Source of the DNA: Izhakiella australiensis
GTDB taxonomy: Bacteria > Pseudomonadota > Gammaproteobacteria > Enterobacterales > Enterobacteriaceae
Direction: 5' to 3'
DNA length: 64,000 nt
Assembly (NCBI RefSeq): GCF_002006995.1
Contig: NZ_MRUL01000009.1
Location: 1-64,000, forward strand
Part shown: positions 41,508-54,290 of the stretch, piece by piece
How positions within the stretch are numbered: the first letter of the stretch is position 1
How the letters are laid out: each line of letters begins with the position of its first letter
Made by a program: the position numbers and the translations under genes
The notes under the pieces: model-generated
What the model was told of the DNA's origin: nothing
Seen by the model: only the letters and a program-made list of their open reading frames with translations
Database searches by the model: none

Positions 41508-42074
41508 TCAATAAGCTAAACGCCCCTGCTGCACCAACCATTCGCGCACCAGGAATAGCGCGCTGACGTTGCGTGCTTCGCGAAAGTCCGGCTCGTTAAG
41601 TAAGGCCATCAGATTTGCCAGCGGCCAACGACGCACCGGGAGCGGCTCAGGCTCATCGCCTTCAAGTTTCTCCGGATAAAGTCCTTCAGCGACCACAATG
41701 TTCATTTTGCTGGAAAAATAGGACGGGGCCATTGTCAGCTTACTCAGCGCCTGTAGCCGTTCGGCGCCAAAACCGACTTCCTCTTTTAATTCGCGGTTAG
41801 CGGCTTCAAACACCGTCTCGCCAGGATCGATAAGCCCTTTGGGAAATCCCAACTCATACGCCTCCAGCGCCACGGCGTACTCTTCGATAAGAATCAGACT
41901 ATCATCAATGATCGGCACAATTAGCACGGCCTCCCGTCCTGAAGGACGCATACGCTCATAAATCCGTTTCACCCCGTTGCTGAACTCAAGATCTACCGAT
42001 TCGATGGTAAAAAGTCGCGACTGAGCAACGGTTGCAACGCGATGAATAGCAGGCTTTTGTCGTTCTTTGGTCAT
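41508..42074 (-). CDS. nudE: ADP compounds hydrolase NudE
   Basis: A Nudix hydrolase active on ADP-ribose, NADH and Ap3A in E. coli. The Nudix box runs about residues 98-120 with GLIDPGETVFEAANREL and RELKEEVGFG. ATG 42072-42074 gives 188 residues (186 in E. coli); the frame is open further upstream but that part has no match. It is convergent with mrcA and divergent from igaA. Confidence 0.93.
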   Translation of the reverse strand: MTKERQKPAIHRVATVAQSRLFTIESVDLEFSNGVKRIYERMRPSGREAVLIVPIIDDSLILIEEYAVALEAYELGFPKGLIDPGETVFEAANRELKEEVGFGAERLQALSKLTMAPSYFSSKMNIVVAEGLYPEKLEGDEPEPLPVRRWPLANLMALLNEPDFREARNVSALFLVREWLVQQGRLAY

Positions 42075-42485
42075 CCTGGCCTCTGATCGTGCGAATAGGG
42101 TTGAATCAATGCATGCGCCAATGCCATGCAGATCGCATATCTCAATATTGTGCGGCAGCCATTGCTGGAAGCCAATCGAAAGTGGCGATATTTTGACTTT
42201 TTCTGATACTTTCAACCTGTTACTACTCAAATTTAATGCCAGATGTCAACACAGACGGAACAAAATAGGACTATACCGATACCTCACAATCTATATGGTT
42301 GATAAGATTTGCTAAGGCATTATTATATAATTATTCTAATCTCATGATTTTATGCTTCTTTTTCATTATGCCAACGCTGAGTCCATACGGCCTGTTTGCG
42401 TGTACTGAATAAAATAACCAGTTATGACAAAGGCCTGTTTACTAGATTTACTCCTGAGGAGTCACTTGCCGCAGATGAGGGAAGC
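42075..42485. promoter_or_regulatory. nudE-igaA divergent intergenic region
   Basis: 411 bp without a gene, AT-rich at 42290-42365 (e.g. GCATTATTATATAATTATTC). The AT-rich block probably holds promoters for igaA and possibly nudE, but I cannot pick one reliably. I see no repeats and no plausible small gene with a good ribosome-binding site. Confidence 0.4.
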
Positions 42486-44630
42486 ATGAATACAATAGCT
42501 CTTATAGTATTGCTTGTGCTTGTCTGTGCTCTGCTGATCGCTGGCTATTTCTGGTTCAAAGCACGTCGCCAGCCGAAACTGCCGGAACCTCAGCTGTTTC
42601 TCGATCCCGCGCATCGCAAGCTTACCTTCGACGAACAGCAGGCTATACAGCGCTATATTGACTCCCTTGAAAAACGTCGCCATGGCAACATTTTCCCTGA
42701 TAGCTATCGCCGCCAGGTTGAAGATAAGCTGACGCTAACCTCACAAAGCCTTAACGTCTACCCGCTGACCCGTGCGATTACCCGCTATGGGCTCTCGACT
42801 GATGAGCCGGATAAATGGCGCTATTATCTGGATGAAGTTGAAGTTCACTTACCGCCGCAGTGGGAACAGTATATTGCCGATGAAAACTATGTTGAGCTGG
42901 TCAAAACTTATCCTGTTCCGTTAATTATCTCGTTAAATGGTCATACGCTGACTAATGACAATACTGAAAACGTTACGTTACCGCCGACGGTACCACCGGC
43001 AGGTCGCAATGCGTCTATTCGTCAGGAAGAGTTTGAAAATATTGAGCTGATCCGGGTACGTAAAGAGACGCTGCCGGAGCATGCGCTGAGCCGCTCGGAC
43101 GGCACGCGCGAAGCGCTCGCTATCTGCGCTGCGCTGCTGCTGTTTTTTATCAGCCTGATAAGCCCACTGCTGCTGATGCCATGGCTGATTGCCGCTGGCG
43201 TAGTGATTGCCGCAGTCAGCGGTTGGTTTCTTTATCGCACGCCCGGTGAAAAATCGCTGCGCGATATCCACTGCCTGCGCGGCGCGCTGAAGCGCTGGGG
43301 GTTATTCAGCGAAGCTAACCAGAGCCAGATGAGCAATCTATCACTGGGAAGCATTGATCTTATTTATCCCTCACACTGGCAACCGTACGTTGCTAACGAC
43401 CTGGGTCAGACCACTGACGTTGAAATCTATCTCAATCGCCAGGTGGTGCGCCAGGGGCGCTTCCTTTCTCTGCATGACGAGGCGCGGAATTTTCCCGTTC
43501 AGCGCTGGCGTAAAAACGTCGTGCTGGCGGCGGGGTCGCTGTTGGTTCTGGCGCTGCTGATTACCTGGATCCCCCTCAGCATGCCGCTCAAACTCAGCGT
43601 TGCCTGGGTTAAAGGCACCGAAAGTATTCGCGTAAACAACGTTGAGCAGCTGGAAAAAACCGCGCTGCATATCGGCGATCGCCTGCGTATCAATGGTTAT
43701 GGCATGTGCTCGATTCCCGCCACCTACCAGGGAAATCGCAGCTATGCCTTTATGCCTTTTGACTGTTCGGCCGTTTACTGGAACAACGCCGCACCGCTTC
43801 CGCTACCGCAATCAGACATCATTGATAAAGCCACTGCGCTGCTCAACAGCACCAACCAGCAGCTGCATCCGCAAACGGCCACGGACCCCAAGCTCAACCC
43901 GCAACTGGCAACGGCGATTCAAAAATCGGGCATGATTTTGCTGGATGACTTTTCCGATGTGGTGTTAAAAACGCAGGATCTCTGTAGCCAACAGCAGGAC
44001 TGCGTACGACTAAAGAATGCGCTGGTCAATCTGGGAAATGCTAAAGACTGGAGCTCGCTGGTGCGCCGGGCCGATTCCGGTTCACTCAATGGTATGAACG
44101 TTTTGCTGCGCCCGGTAAGTGCAGAAGCGCTGGAAAATCTGGTCAATACCGCAACCGCGTCGTTTTTCTACCGTGAAACCCGTCGGGCAGCCGATGCGCT
44201 TAACAGCCCACCGCCCGGCGGATTTTTAATTATGAGCGATGAAGGCTATCCATTGGTCAACCAGCCGGCACCGGCGGTATCTTTATTTGACTACAACGCG
44301 CCGGAGCAGTGGCCGGAGCTGCAACGCCTGGCGGGAATGTTACTGCATACTCCCTTCGCCGCTTCCGGTATTATTACCAATATCAGCGTAGATGCTAATG
44401 GCACGCAGCATATTGCGATACACAATGAGCCGGACACTATCACGCTCTGGCGCTATCTCGGCATCAGCCTGCTGCTGTGCATATTGCTGCTCAGCCTGAT
44501 CATCAATAGCCTGTTAGCGCTGCATCGGGTTCATCGTAATCGCGTGCGGATGCAGAAAATACAGCAGTATTATGAAAGCTGCATGAACCATACTTTATCG
44601 CCGCCGCCACCCGTGAGTTCGCTATTCTGA
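42486..44630 (+). CDS. igaA: Rcs phosphorelay repressor IgaA
   Basis: IgaA is an essential inner-membrane brake on the Rcs envelope-stress phosphorelay; it senses via RcsF and restrains RcsD. The 714 residues (711 in E. coli) start MNTIALIVLLVLVCALLIAG after GAGGGAAGC. Further membrane segments lie at about 215-255 (AICAALLLFFISLISPLLLM), about 345-370 and near the C-terminus (LGISLLLCILLLSLIINSLL), framing cytoplasmic and periplasmic domains. An earlier in-frame ATG (42396) is not supported by homology. In E. coli yrfG follows; here it is missing. Confidence 0.94.
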   Translation: MNTIALIVLLVLVCALLIAGYFWFKARRQPKLPEPQLFLDPAHRKLTFDEQQAIQRYIDSLEKRRHGNIFPDSYRRQVEDKLTLTSQSLNVYPLTRAITRYGLSTDEPDKWRYYLDEVEVHLPPQWEQYIADENYVELVKTYPVPLIISLNGHTLTNDNTENVTLPPTVPPAGRNASIRQEEFENIELIRVRKETLPEHALSRSDGTREALAICAALLLFFISLISPLLLMPWLIAAGVVIAAVSGWFLYRTPGEKSLRDIHCLRGALKRWGLFSEANQSQMSNLSLGSIDLIYPSHWQPYVANDLGQTTDVEIYLNRQVVRQGRFLSLHDEARNFPVQRWRKNVVLAAGSLLVLALLITWIPLSMPLKLSVAWVKGTESIRVNNVEQLEKTALHIGDRLRINGYGMCSIPATYQGNRSYAFMPFDCSAVYWNNAAPLPLPQSDIIDKATALLNSTNQQLHPQTATDPKLNPQLATAIQKSGMILLDDFSDVVLKTQDLCSQQQDCVRLKNALVNLGNAKDWSSLVRRADSGSLNGMNVLLRPVSAEALENLVNTATASFFYRETRRAADALNSPPPGGFLIMSDEGYPLVNQPAPAVSLFDYNAPEQWPELQRLAGMLLHTPFAASGIITNISVDANGTQHIAIHNEPDTITLWRYLGISLLLCILLLSLIINSLLALHRVHRNRVRMQKIQQYYESCMNHTLSPPPPVSSLF

Positions 44631-44804
44631 TGACAGAAAATGCCTAAGACGGGCTTTTTCACGCGCCTTAATGCAAACGTTGGATCGTCCGGGCTTGATA
44701 TCCTATTTTTAACCCACACACTAGTAACCCGTCATCGCGTCAGGGGTCTATGCTAACCGCACCGGTCCGGCAACCAGCCAGGCCGGCCAGCGCAGGAACA
44801 GATT

Positions 44805-45206
44805 ATGCAAGAAACGTCGGGCGAAGAGGTAAGGCTTGATAAATGGCTTTGGGCCGCACGGTTTTATAAAAGCCGCGCTATCGCCCGCGAAATGATCGAT
44901 GGCGGCAAGGTCCATTATAATGGTCAGCGCTGTAAGCCCGGTAAGCTGGTCGAATGCAACGCCGAGTTGACGCTGCGTCAGGGTAATGACCAGCGGACGG
45001 TGATCGTCTGCGGTCTCAGCGATCAGCGCCGTCCAGCCAGCGAAGCTCAGCTTCTTTATCGTGAAACGGAACAGAGCATTGAGAAGCGGGAAAAGCTGGC
45101 GCTGGCGCGTAAAATGAACGCGCTTAGCATGCCGCATCCGGACCGACGGCCGGATAAAAAGGAGCGGCGGGATCTGCTCAGATTTAAAAATGGCGGTGAG
45201 GAATAA
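44805..45206 (+). CDS. hslR: Heat-shock protein 15, ribosome-associated (Hsp15)
   Basis: HslR binds 50S subunits carrying stalled nascent chains through an S4 RNA-binding domain. That domain is RLDKWLWAARFYKSRAIARE with GGKVHYNGQRCKPGK. The C-terminus MPHPDRRPDKKERRDLLRF is family-typical. The 133 residues equal E. coli. It pairs with hslO 140 bp downstream; in E. coli both are sigma-32 genes, but I do not see a clear heat-shock promoter. Confidence 0.95.
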   Translation: MQETSGEEVRLDKWLWAARFYKSRAIAREMIDGGKVHYNGQRCKPGKLVECNAELTLRQGNDQRTVIVCGLSDQRRPASEAQLLYRETEQSIEKREKLALARKMNALSMPHPDRRPDKKERRDLLRFKNGGEE

Positions 45207-45346
45207 AGCCACTGTGCCTGCCGTTGCCGATGGGCGTTGCTGAAGCCGATAAGACCGCTACCCGGCCAGATAAAAATTCCGTGAACCCGCGAGGTCAGAT
45301 TAGCAATAACGACGCACGGGCCGGTCGCAAAACATGAGAGAAAAAT

Positions 45347-46228
45347 ATGTCACATTCCGATCAGATACATCGTTACCTCTTTGAAAACTACGCCGTACGC
45401 GGCGAACTGGTAACGGTCAGCGAAACCTGGCAGGAAATAATCAAAGATCATGATTATCCTCAGCCCGTACAGCAGCTGCTGGCTGAACTGCTGGTCGCGA
45501 CCAGCCTGCTGACTGCAACGCTGAAATTTGATGGTGACATAACCGTTCAGCTACAGGGTGATGGCCCACTGACGCTGGCGGTTATCAATGGCACCAATAA
45601 TCAGCAGATGCGCGGCGTTGCGCGTATGCAAGGCGACATCGCGCCCGGCAGCAGCCTGAAACAAATGGTTGGTAAAGGCTATCTGGTGATTACCATCACG
45701 CCTTCACAGGGGGAACGTTACCAGGGCGTGGTTGGGTTGGAAGGCGATACCCTGGCCGCCTGCCTGGAAGATTATTTCATGCGTTCGGAACAGCTGCCGA
45801 CCCGGTTGTATATCCATAGCCGAAGCGACGAGCAAAATGCCGGCGCCGGCGGCATATTGCTACAGGTTTTGCCGGCTCAGGACGCCGATAGCAATGACTT
45901 TGACCATCTGGCGACGCTGACCTCGACGCTCAAAACTGACGAGCTTCTCGACCTGTCCGCGCGCGACGTGCTCTGGCGCCTCTATCATCAGGAAGAGGTG
46001 ACGGTTTACGATCCCCACCCAATCAGTTTTCACTGCTCATGCTCACGCGAACGCTGTGAGGAGGTGCTGAGAACGCTGCCAGCAGAGGAAGTCGACCAGA
46101 TTTTACAGGAAGACGGTAAAATCGATATGCACTGCGATTACTGCGGCAGCCACTATATTTACGATGCCGTCGATATTGCGGCCCTGCGTAACGATGCGGC
46201 AGAGAGTGGCAGCGAGCGCACACATTAA
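45347..46228 (+). CDS. hslO: Redox-regulated chaperone Hsp33
   Basis: Hsp33 is a cytoplasmic holdase activated by oxidation and unfolding. The four zinc-binding cysteines of the C-terminal redox switch are present: [10 protein letters not shown] (CXC) and [10 protein letters not shown] (CXXC), about residues 232-270. The N-terminal domain has the usual [20 protein letters not shown]. It has 293 residues (292 in E. coli). Confidence 0.96.
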   Translation: MSHSDQIHRYLFENYAVRGELVTVSETWQEIIKDHDYPQPVQQLLAELLVATSLLTATLKFDGDITVQLQGDGPLTLAVINGTNNQQMRGVARMQGDIAPGSSLKQMVGKGYLVITITPSQGERYQGVVGLEGDTLAACLEDYFMRSEQLPTRLYIHSRSDEQNAGAGGILLQVLPAQDADSNDFDHLATLTSTLKTDELLDLSARDVLWRLYHQEEVTVYDPHPISFHCSCSRERCEEVLRTLPAEEVDQILQEDGKIDMHCDYCGSHYIYDAVDIAALRNDAAESGSERTH

Positions 46229-46255
46229 TCGCTGATAATCGCCGTCTTTAACCCC

Positions 46256-46279
46256 GGGAGCGTAACGCTCCCTTTTTTT
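46256..46279 (+). terminator. Intrinsic terminator of hslO
   Basis: GGGAGCG (46256-46262) and CGCTCCC (46266-46272) pair around a TAA loop, followed by seven T. It lies 28 bp after the hslO stop. Confidence 0.92.
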
Positions 46280-46532
46280 GGCAGCTAAGCTGAAGCTTGC
46301 TGAAATTTATTTTTTAGGAGCATTCCTTAATAACTTTACTTTCTTAACCTACTAATTAACTGGAAATATTTATCTTCAGCTCATTTCAGCAATAATTTCT
46401 GCCTGACCTCTCATTTTCTGCGTTCGTATACCTCCGCGTCATGTGGGCAGGTGTAAACTGCGCGCGATCGCAGTGTTCATCCGATCGTGAGCCCTGCCTG
46501 TATTACCTCGTCATCGATAAAGGAGCAGTCAC
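46280..46532 (+). promoter_or_regulatory. pckA upstream region
   Basis: About 250 bp between the hslO terminator and pckA, AT-rich in its first 130 bp. It should hold the pckA promoter; pckA is catabolite-controlled in E. coli. TGTAAACTGCGCGCGATCGCA near 46450-46470 has a loosely palindromic character, but I do not assign a factor. The usual yhgE gene is not present here. Confidence 0.35.
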
Positions 46533-48152
46533 ATGCGCGCTAACGACCTGGCCCCTCAGGACCTTGTTCAGTATGGCATTACGGATGCAACCGACGTCGT
46601 TCACAATCCTGATTACGACACATTGTTTGCCGAAGAAACCCGTTCAGACCTTCAGGGCTATGAGTGTGGCATCGTCACTACATCCGGCGCAGTTGCCGTC
46701 GATACCGGCATTTTTACCGGAAGATCGCCGAAAGATAAGTACATAGTGCGCGATGATACCACCCGCGACACGCTGTGGTGGAACGATCAGGGCAAAGGGA
46801 AAAACGATAATCAGCCACTTTCCCAACAAACCTGGGAGCGGCTGAAATCGCAGGTCACTCAGCAGCTATCTGGCAAACGTTTGTTTGTCGTCGATGCCTG
46901 GTGCGGCGCCAATCCTGATACCCGCCTTAGCGTAAGATTTATTACTGAAGTCGCCTGGCAGGCTCACTTTGTTAAGAACATGTTTATCCGCCCGGACGAT
47001 GCCGCACTTGCTGATTTCAAGCCTGACTTTGTGGTGATGAATGGCGCCAAATGCACCAACCCTGACTGGCAGCAAGAAGGCCTGCATTCGGAAAATTTCG
47101 TCGCCTTTAACCTGACGGAAAAAATACAGCTGATTGGCGGCACCTGGTACGGCGGAGAAATGAAAAAAGGGTTGTTCACCGTGATGAACTACCTATTGCC
47201 GCTGCGGGGCATTGCCTCTATGCACTGCTCGGCCAACGTCGGCAAGAAAGGGGACGTTGCCGTATTCTTTGGCCTTTCCGGCACCGGGAAAACCACCCTG
47301 TCCACCGATCCAGCACGCCAGCTGATCGGCGATGACGAACACGGCTGGGACGATGACGGCGTATTTAACTTTGAAGGCGGCTGCTACGCAAAGACGATTA
47401 ACCTTTCGGCCAGCGCCGAGCCGGAAATTTTCCAGGCTATTCGCCGCGACGCCTTACTGGAAAATGTCACCGTACGCGCCGACGGCAGCGTTGATTATGC
47501 TGACGGCAGTAAGACGGAAAACACCCGCGTTTCCTACCCGCTCTATCATATTGAAAACATCGTTAAGCCGGTGTCAAAAGCGGGCCACGCGCGCAAGGTT
47601 ATTTTTCTTACCGCCGACGCCTTCGGCGTGCTGCCGCCAGTGGCGCGTTTAACGCCAGACCAAACGCAATACCATTTTCTCTCCGGTTTTACCGCAAAAC
47701 TGGCGGGAACCGAACGCGGCATTACTGAGCCAACACCAACGTTCTCCGCCTGCTTTGGCGCGGCGTTCCTGACGCTGCATCCCACCCAATATGCAGAAGT
47801 GCTGGTCAAACGCATGCAGGCGGCAGGTGCTGAAGCATGGCTGGTCAATACCGGCTGGAACGGCGCAGGAAAACGCATTTCGCTAAAAGAAACCCGGACG
47901 ATTATTAACGCAATACTTAACGATGAACTGCAGGACGCAGCGATGCAAACGCTGCCGGTTTTCAACCTGGCAATTCCGCAAACGCTGGCGGGCGTCGATA
48001 GCGCCCTGCTCGACCCTCGTACCAGCTGGTCATCGTCAGAAGACTGGGATCGGCACGCCCGGGATCTGGCGCAACGCTTCATTACTAACTTTGATAAATA
48101 TACCGACACTCCCGCAGGGGCAGCGTTGGTAGCGGTGGGTCCGCAGCTTTAA
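46533..48152 (+). CDS. pckA: Phosphoenolpyruvate carboxykinase (ATP)
   Basis: PckA makes PEP from oxaloacetate with ATP, the entry to gluconeogenesis. The P-loop is [13 protein letters not shown], the kinase-2 region [20 protein letters not shown], and the substrate loop [13 protein letters not shown]. It has 539 residues (540 in E. coli). The start ATG at 46533 follows AAGGAG. Confidence 0.97.
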   Translation: MRANDLAPQDLVQYGITDATDVVHNPDYDTLFAEETRSDLQGYECGIVTTSGAVAVDTGIFTGRSPKDKYIVRDDTTRDTLWWNDQGKGKNDNQPLSQQTWERLKSQVTQQLSGKRLFVVDAWCGANPDTRLSVRFITEVAWQAHFVKNMFIRPDDAALADFKPDFVVMNGAKCTNPDWQQEGLHSENFVAFNLTEKIQLIGGTWYGGEMKKGLFTVMNYLLPLRGIASMHCSANVGKKGDVAVFFGLSGTGKTTLSTDPARQLIGDDEHGWDDDGVFNFEGGCYAKTINLSASAEPEIFQAIRRDALLENVTVRADGSVDYADGSKTENTRVSYPLYHIENIVKPVSKAGHARKVIFLTADAFGVLPPVARLTPDQTQYHFLSGFTAKLAGTERGITEPTPTFSACFGAAFLTLHPTQYAEVLVKRMQAAGAEAWLVNTGWNGAGKRISLKETRTIINAILNDELQDAAMQTLPVFNLAIPQTLAGVDSALLDPRTSWSSSEDWDRHARDLAQRFITNFDKYTDTPAGAALVAVGPQL

Positions 48153-48168
48153 TCGGAAATTTTCCGAT

Positions 48169-48195
48169 AAAAAAGGGAGCTCACGCTCCCTTTTT

Positions 48196-48197
<2 letters not shown>
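48169..48197. terminator. Bidirectional terminator between pckA and envZ
   Basis: A6 (48169-48174), GGGAGC (48175-48180), TCAC, GCTCCC (48185-48190) and T7 (48191-48197). The A/T tracts on both sides allow termination of pckA on the plus strand and envZ on the minus strand. It slightly overlaps the envZ stop codon. Confidence 0.88.
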
Positions 48198-50282
<2,085 letters not shown>

Positions 50283-50700
50283 TTCAATACTCCCAAAGGC
50301 GCAATTGCCTGAACCTGTATTCTCAAAAACTCCAGCGTTCGTGACAATTCATAATAGTTTATATTCTAGCCGAAATTGTTACAAAGCATATTAAACAGCA
50401 GCTTATCTTTATACTTTATGGGAAAAACGACACTTTTGCCGCCTAAAATCCATTAGCCGCGATAGCCATTTATTGTTAGTAATCAATCAACTTTCAGGGC
50501 GAAATCATTTCCACTACGCTGCAAACCCTATTTTCCCGATGCGTATGGCCGTTGACGGGCGCCCTGCCAGTAAAGCCCGCTATCATGTTGCCGTCTACAC
50601 CGCTAAAATATACGTTTGGTATGCAGATGACAGCATCAACCACGTGGCGCTGACTGCATCCACCCCAATTTATCGTGAAAATTTACCGGGACTACTTGCC
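50283..50700. promoter_or_regulatory. ompR-greB divergent intergenic region
   Basis: 418 bp without a gene. The AT-rich stretch at 50345-50420 on the ompR side probably carries the ompB promoter; I could not match a convincing -35/-10 pair. The frame of greB is open upstream to 50473 but the extra residues have no family match. Confidence 0.4.
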
Positions 50701-51177
50701 ATGCCGACAAAAATCATCACCCGCGAAGGTTTCAATAAACTGCAGGAAGAGCATGATTATCTGTGGCGGGTTAAGCGTCCTGAAATAACTAAGATCGTCT
50801 CATGGGCAGCCAGCCTCGGCGATCGCTCGGAAAATGCGGATTACACCTACAATAAAAGACTACTACGCCAGATCGACCGCCGGGTGCATTTCCTGCGCAA
50901 GCTGATGCCCGCTCTGCAGGTCGTCGATTACTCCCCCCAGCAGGAAGGCCGCGTCTTCTTTGGCGCCTGGGTCACCATTGAAAATGACAGCGGCGCCAGC
51001 CGGCGCTTCCGGATTGCCGGCCCGGAAGAGATTTACGGTGAAAATAAAGACTACATTTCCATTGATTCACCGATGGCAAGAGCGTTGCTGAAAAAAGCCG
51101 TCGATGATGAATTCGAAGTCACGACGCCGGAAGGCGTGAAAAAATGGTATGTCGTTAGCATTGAGTACCCCAAATAA
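50701..51177 (+). CDS. greB: Transcription elongation factor GreB
   Basis: GreB stimulates RNA polymerase to cleave backtracked RNA. The N-terminal coiled coil carries the catalytic acidic tip in WAASLGDRSENADY (the GDRSEN-A-DY motif). The C-terminal FKBP-like domain has YSPQQEGRVFFGAWVTIEND and YISIDSPMARALLKK. ATG 50701 gives 158 residues, equal to E. coli, although its Shine-Dalgarno is weak (CGGGA). It borders the accessory histidine-decarboxylase operon. Confidence 0.94.
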   Translation: MPTKIITREGFNKLQEEHDYLWRVKRPEITKIVSWAASLGDRSENADYTYNKRLLRQIDRRVHFLRKLMPALQVVDYSPQQEGRVFFGAWVTIENDSGASRRFRIAGPEEIYGENKDYISIDSPMARALLKKAVDDEFEVTTPEGVKKWYVVSIEYPK

Positions 51178-51591
51178 TAGCGATTCAGATCCGCTGCGAT
51201 AAGCGTTGCTTATCGGCTATATTCCCTCTGTCTTATCAGCGTAAAAATAACTATTAATCCCGCCATGTTTCCGCCACCAGCTAACAATCATTTAACGCTG
51301 GCATCACGTTATTAAACATCCTCTTTTTTATGCATCCCCCGCTGTCGAAATAAAACCATCCCACCGGTTAATTACGCCATATAAAAAAATACCTGCTGCG
51401 CTAATAAAAAAAGGGGACGGAGTTAAATTAAGAAAAACAGCTCAATTATTAATCATAAAGTTCGCCATCTTCGTTATTATCACCAAATAAAAATGACTTA
51501 GATCAAAAATAACCACCCACCTGCCCATAGAATCACCTGAAAATCGTTAACGGTCTTATCTCTGCACATTTTATCAAACAGGAACGAAATT
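51178..51591 (+). promoter_or_regulatory. Long AT-rich leader before the histidine-decarboxylase operon
   Basis: 414 bp without a convincing gene. A hairpin CGATAAGC-GTT-GCTTATCG (51197-51215) follows greB but lacks a T-run. From about 51300 the DNA is notably AT-rich (runs at 51380-51390, 51405-51412 and 51430-51500), unlike its surroundings, as expected for an acquired, silenced or acid-regulated promoter. No histidine-rich leader peptide was found. The ribosome-binding site AGGAACG precedes ATG 51592. Confidence 0.45.
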
Positions 51592-52944
51592 ATGGGAAAG
51601 GTAAGTTCTGCCTCCGCAACTAAAATGGGGGTCGTTGCCCTTACGCTGGTAACCGCCTCAAATATGATGGGCTCCGGCGTATTTATGTTACCAACCAACC
51701 TTGCTGGCGTCGGATATATATCCTTATGGGGTTGGTTATTTACCATTATCGGCGTTATTGCTATCGCGCTGGTATTTGCAAAAACCAGTCTACTGACGCC
51801 GCGCAACGGTGGCATCGTGGCCTACGCAAGCGATGCGTTTGGTCCGTTCATCGGTTTCCAGACGACCGTCTGCTACTGGATAAGCGCCTGGGTCGGTAAC
51901 GTCGCCCTGCTGGTTGCCGGTATCGGCTACCTGAGCTACTTCTTTCCGGAGTTAAAAAATCCGCTATACGGCTGTATTGCGGCGATTGTTATTCTTTGGG
52001 GCTTTATTGCCCTTGCCAGCCTGGGGGCCAGAGCGGCGGGCCGCGCGCAATCTTTTACCGCCAGCTGCATGCTGCTAGTGGTGCTGGGCATCGGCGTCGT
52101 CGGCTGGTTCTGGTTCGACCCTAAAATGTTTAGCGCGGTGTATAACGGCACCGGAAAAAGCGACACTTCAGCGATTATTACCGCCGCCTCCATCGCGCTC
52201 TGGGGCTTTTTAGGCGTTGAATCCGCCGTGGTTTCAACCGGACAGGTCAATAATCCGGAAAAAACCGTCCCCCAGGCAACGGTCTATGGCCTGCTGATCG
52301 CCTCCGTCTGCTATGTCGGCAGCTGCTCGGTCATTATGGGGCTGGTGCCGCACGAAGAGCTGGTCAACTCCGCGGCGCCTTTTGCCGACGCCGCCCGGTA
52401 TATGTTCGGCGAAACGGCGGGCAACATCGCTTCGGCGCTGAGCATCATCGCCTGCTTCGGCTCAATTTCCGGCTGGCTTATTTTGCAGTCAGAAGGCCCA
52501 CGCGCTGGCGCGCAACAGGGACTTTTCCCGCAGTTCTTTGCCGATACCAATAAACACGACGTTCCGATGAAGAGCCTGATTTTCACCGGCGTACTGATGA
52601 GCGTGGTGCTGCTGCTCACCGCATCACCCAACCTTGCTCAGCAGTTCCAGGTGGTCATTCTGATGTCGGTCTTCGCCTCGCTTCTGCCCTATATGTATGC
52701 CCTGATTTCGCTGCCCATCATCATGGTTTCTAAAAAACAAAACCGCGGGCCGACCTTCATGTTTTACAGCGTCATGGTAGTGATTGGCATGATTTACAGC
52801 ATTTTTGCCCTGCTGGGCGCCGGCAGCGACTCCATGTTCTGGGGCATCGTAATGATGATGATCACTATCCCCTTATTCTGCTTCGTTGCCGTCGGAAAAA
52901 ACAAGAAAGGACAGGACATTCTCTATCTGGATAAAAAAGCCTGA
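51592..52944 (+). CDS. APC-family antiporter, probable histidine/histamine exchanger
   Basis: An inner-membrane transporter of the basic amino acid/polyamine antiporter branch (CadB, PotE, AdiC) of the APC superfamily. The first helix carries the family motif [20 protein letters not shown], and twelve hydrophobic segments follow ([57 protein letters not shown]). 450 residues. Placed 35 bp before a histidine decarboxylase gene, it most likely exchanges external histidine for histamine (HdcT/HdcP role). Substrate is inferred from context; family is secure. Confidence 0.85.
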   Translation: MGKVSSASATKMGVVALTLVTASNMMGSGVFMLPTNLAGVGYISLWGWLFTIIGVIAIALVFAKTSLLTPRNGGIVAYASDAFGPFIGFQTTVCYWISAWVGNVALLVAGIGYLSYFFPELKNPLYGCIAAIVILWGFIALASLGARAAGRAQSFTASCMLLVVLGIGVVGWFWFDPKMFSAVYNGTGKSDTSAIITAASIALWGFLGVESAVVSTGQVNNPEKTVPQATVYGLLIASVCYVGSCSVIMGLVPHEELVNSAAPFADAARYMFGETAGNIASALSIIACFGSISGWLILQSEGPRAGAQQGLFPQFFADTNKHDVPMKSLIFTGVLMSVVLLLTASPNLAQQFQVVILMSVFASLLPYMYALISLPIIMVSKKQNRGPTFMFYSVMVVIGMIYSIFALLGAGSDSMFWGIVMMMITIPLFCFVAVGKNKKGQDILYLDKKA

Positions 52945-52979
52945 TTCACCTAATTCATATTTTACAAGGAGCTAAGAAA

Positions 52980-54116
52980 ATGAATTTATCTATTAAAGAT
53001 CAGAACAGACTCGACGCTTTCTGGGCATATTGTGTAAAGAACCAGTATTTTAATCTCGGCTATCCTGAGTCAGCCGATTTTGACTACACCATTCTGGAAC
53101 GATTCATGCGCTTTTCAATTAATAATTGCGGGGACTGGGCTGAATACTGTAATTATCTGCTCAACTCTTTCCAGTTTGAGAAAGAGGTGATGGAGTTTTT
53201 TGCTGACCTATTTCATATTCCGTTTAAAGAAAGCTGGGGGTATGTTACTAACGGCGGCACCGAAGGCAATATGTTTGGCTGTTATCTCGCCCGCGAAATT
53301 TTTCCCGATGGCACGCTTTATTACTCGAAAGACACGCACTATTCGGTCGCCAAAATTGTTAAGCTACTACGCATCAAATCACGACTGGTCGAATCACAGC
53401 CTAATGGCGAAATCGACTATGATGACTTGATAAATAAAATCCAGTCTGACAATGAACCTCACCCTATTATCTTCGCCAACATCGGCACGACGGTAAGAGG
53501 CGCTATCGATAATATCGGCATTATTCAGCAGCGTATCGAACAGATCGGCATTCCGCGCGATGAATATTACTTACATGCGGATGCGGCCCTGAGCGGCATG
53601 ATTTTACCGTTTGTCGACGATCCACAGCCTTTCACTTTCGCCGATGGCATCGACTCTATTGCCGTTTCCGGCCATAAGATGATCGGCTCCCCGATCCCCT
53701 GCGGTATTGTGGTCGCGCAGCGCAAAAACGTTGATCGCATCTCAGTGGAGATTGACTACATATCCGCCCACGACAAAACCATCACCGGCTCGCGCAACGG
53801 TCATACGCCGCTGATGATGTGGGAAGCAATCCGCAGCCGCAGCTTCAGCGACTGGCAGCGTCGTATCAAGCACAGTCTGGAAATGGCGCAGTATGCAGTC
53901 GATCGCTTCCACGTCGCCGGTATTGATGCCTGGCGCAATAAAAACTCCATTACCGTGGTCTTTCCCTGCCCTTCAGAAGCGGTGTGGAAAAAGCACTGCC
54001 TGGCGACATCCGGAGAGGTGGCACATCTCATCACCACCGCTCACCACCTCGACACCAGCAAGATCGATGAACTGATCGACGACGTAATCGCCGACCTTAA
54101 CTTCCAGGCTGCCTGA
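52980..54116 (+). CDS. hdc: PLP-dependent histidine decarboxylase
   Basis: Decarboxylates histidine to histamine, consuming a proton. It is a group II PLP decarboxylase of 378 residues, the length of the Morganella morganii enzyme, and reads as its close homologue along its whole length. The PLP lysine is Lys233 in SGHKMIGSP, the stacking His is His120 in KDTHYSVAK, and the Asp contacting the pyridine N is in [24 protein letters not shown] and [14 protein letters not shown] are conserved. A good AAGGAG lies upstream. The gene is part of a four-gene operon inserted between greB and tex. Confidence 0.95.
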   Translation: MNLSIKDQNRLDAFWAYCVKNQYFNLGYPESADFDYTILERFMRFSINNCGDWAEYCNYLLNSFQFEKEVMEFFADLFHIPFKESWGYVTNGGTEGNMFGCYLAREIFPDGTLYYSKDTHYSVAKIVKLLRIKSRLVESQPNGEIDYDDLINKIQSDNEPHPIIFANIGTTVRGAIDNIGIIQQRIEQIGIPRDEYYLHADAALSGMILPFVDDPQPFTFADGIDSIAVSGHKMIGSPIPCGIVVAQRKNVDRISVEIDYISAHDKTITGSRNGHTPLMMWEAIRSRSFSDWQRRIKHSLEMAQYAVDRFHVAGIDAWRNKNSITVVFPCPSEAVWKKHCLATSGEVAHLITTAHHLDTSKIDELIDDVIADLNFQAA

Positions 54117-54148
54117 AGAGGAGAAATAAAACCCTCCGTCGCACTGAA

Positions 54149-54203
54149 GCGTCGCCGCCATCAGCGCTAACGATGGCCGGCGACGCTGCCAACGCAGCGG
54201 TTT
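54149..54203 (+). promoter_or_regulatory. Overlapping hairpins between hdc and the second hisS (attenuator-like)
   Basis: A strong stem GCGTCGCCG (54149-54157) with CGGCGACGC (54178-54186), extended by CCATC/GATGG inside. Its 3' end shares C84-C86 with a second stem CGCTGC (54184-54189) and GCAGCG (54194-54199), loop CAAC, followed by GTTTT. The two folds are mutually exclusive at the shared bases, an arrangement typical of attenuators. Function is inferred. Confidence 0.45.
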
Positions 54204-54290
54204 TCATCTCCTGATGCCAACCGCGAATAAAGGCGAAAAGACGCCTTGCCGAAGTCAGCGCCGGAATTTTATTGCGAAAAGGATAACGAC

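Noticed and set aside
51260-51370. Histidine-rich leader peptide for attenuation of the hdc operon
   Set aside because: Short frames there (for example MFPPPANNHL..., MHPPLSK) hold at most one His each and are not followed by a clear terminator.
51541-51591. TTAACG, 17 bp, TTTATC as the antiporter promoter
   Set aside because: The -10 would end only about 12 bp before the start codon, leaving no room for the ribosome-binding site in the transcript.
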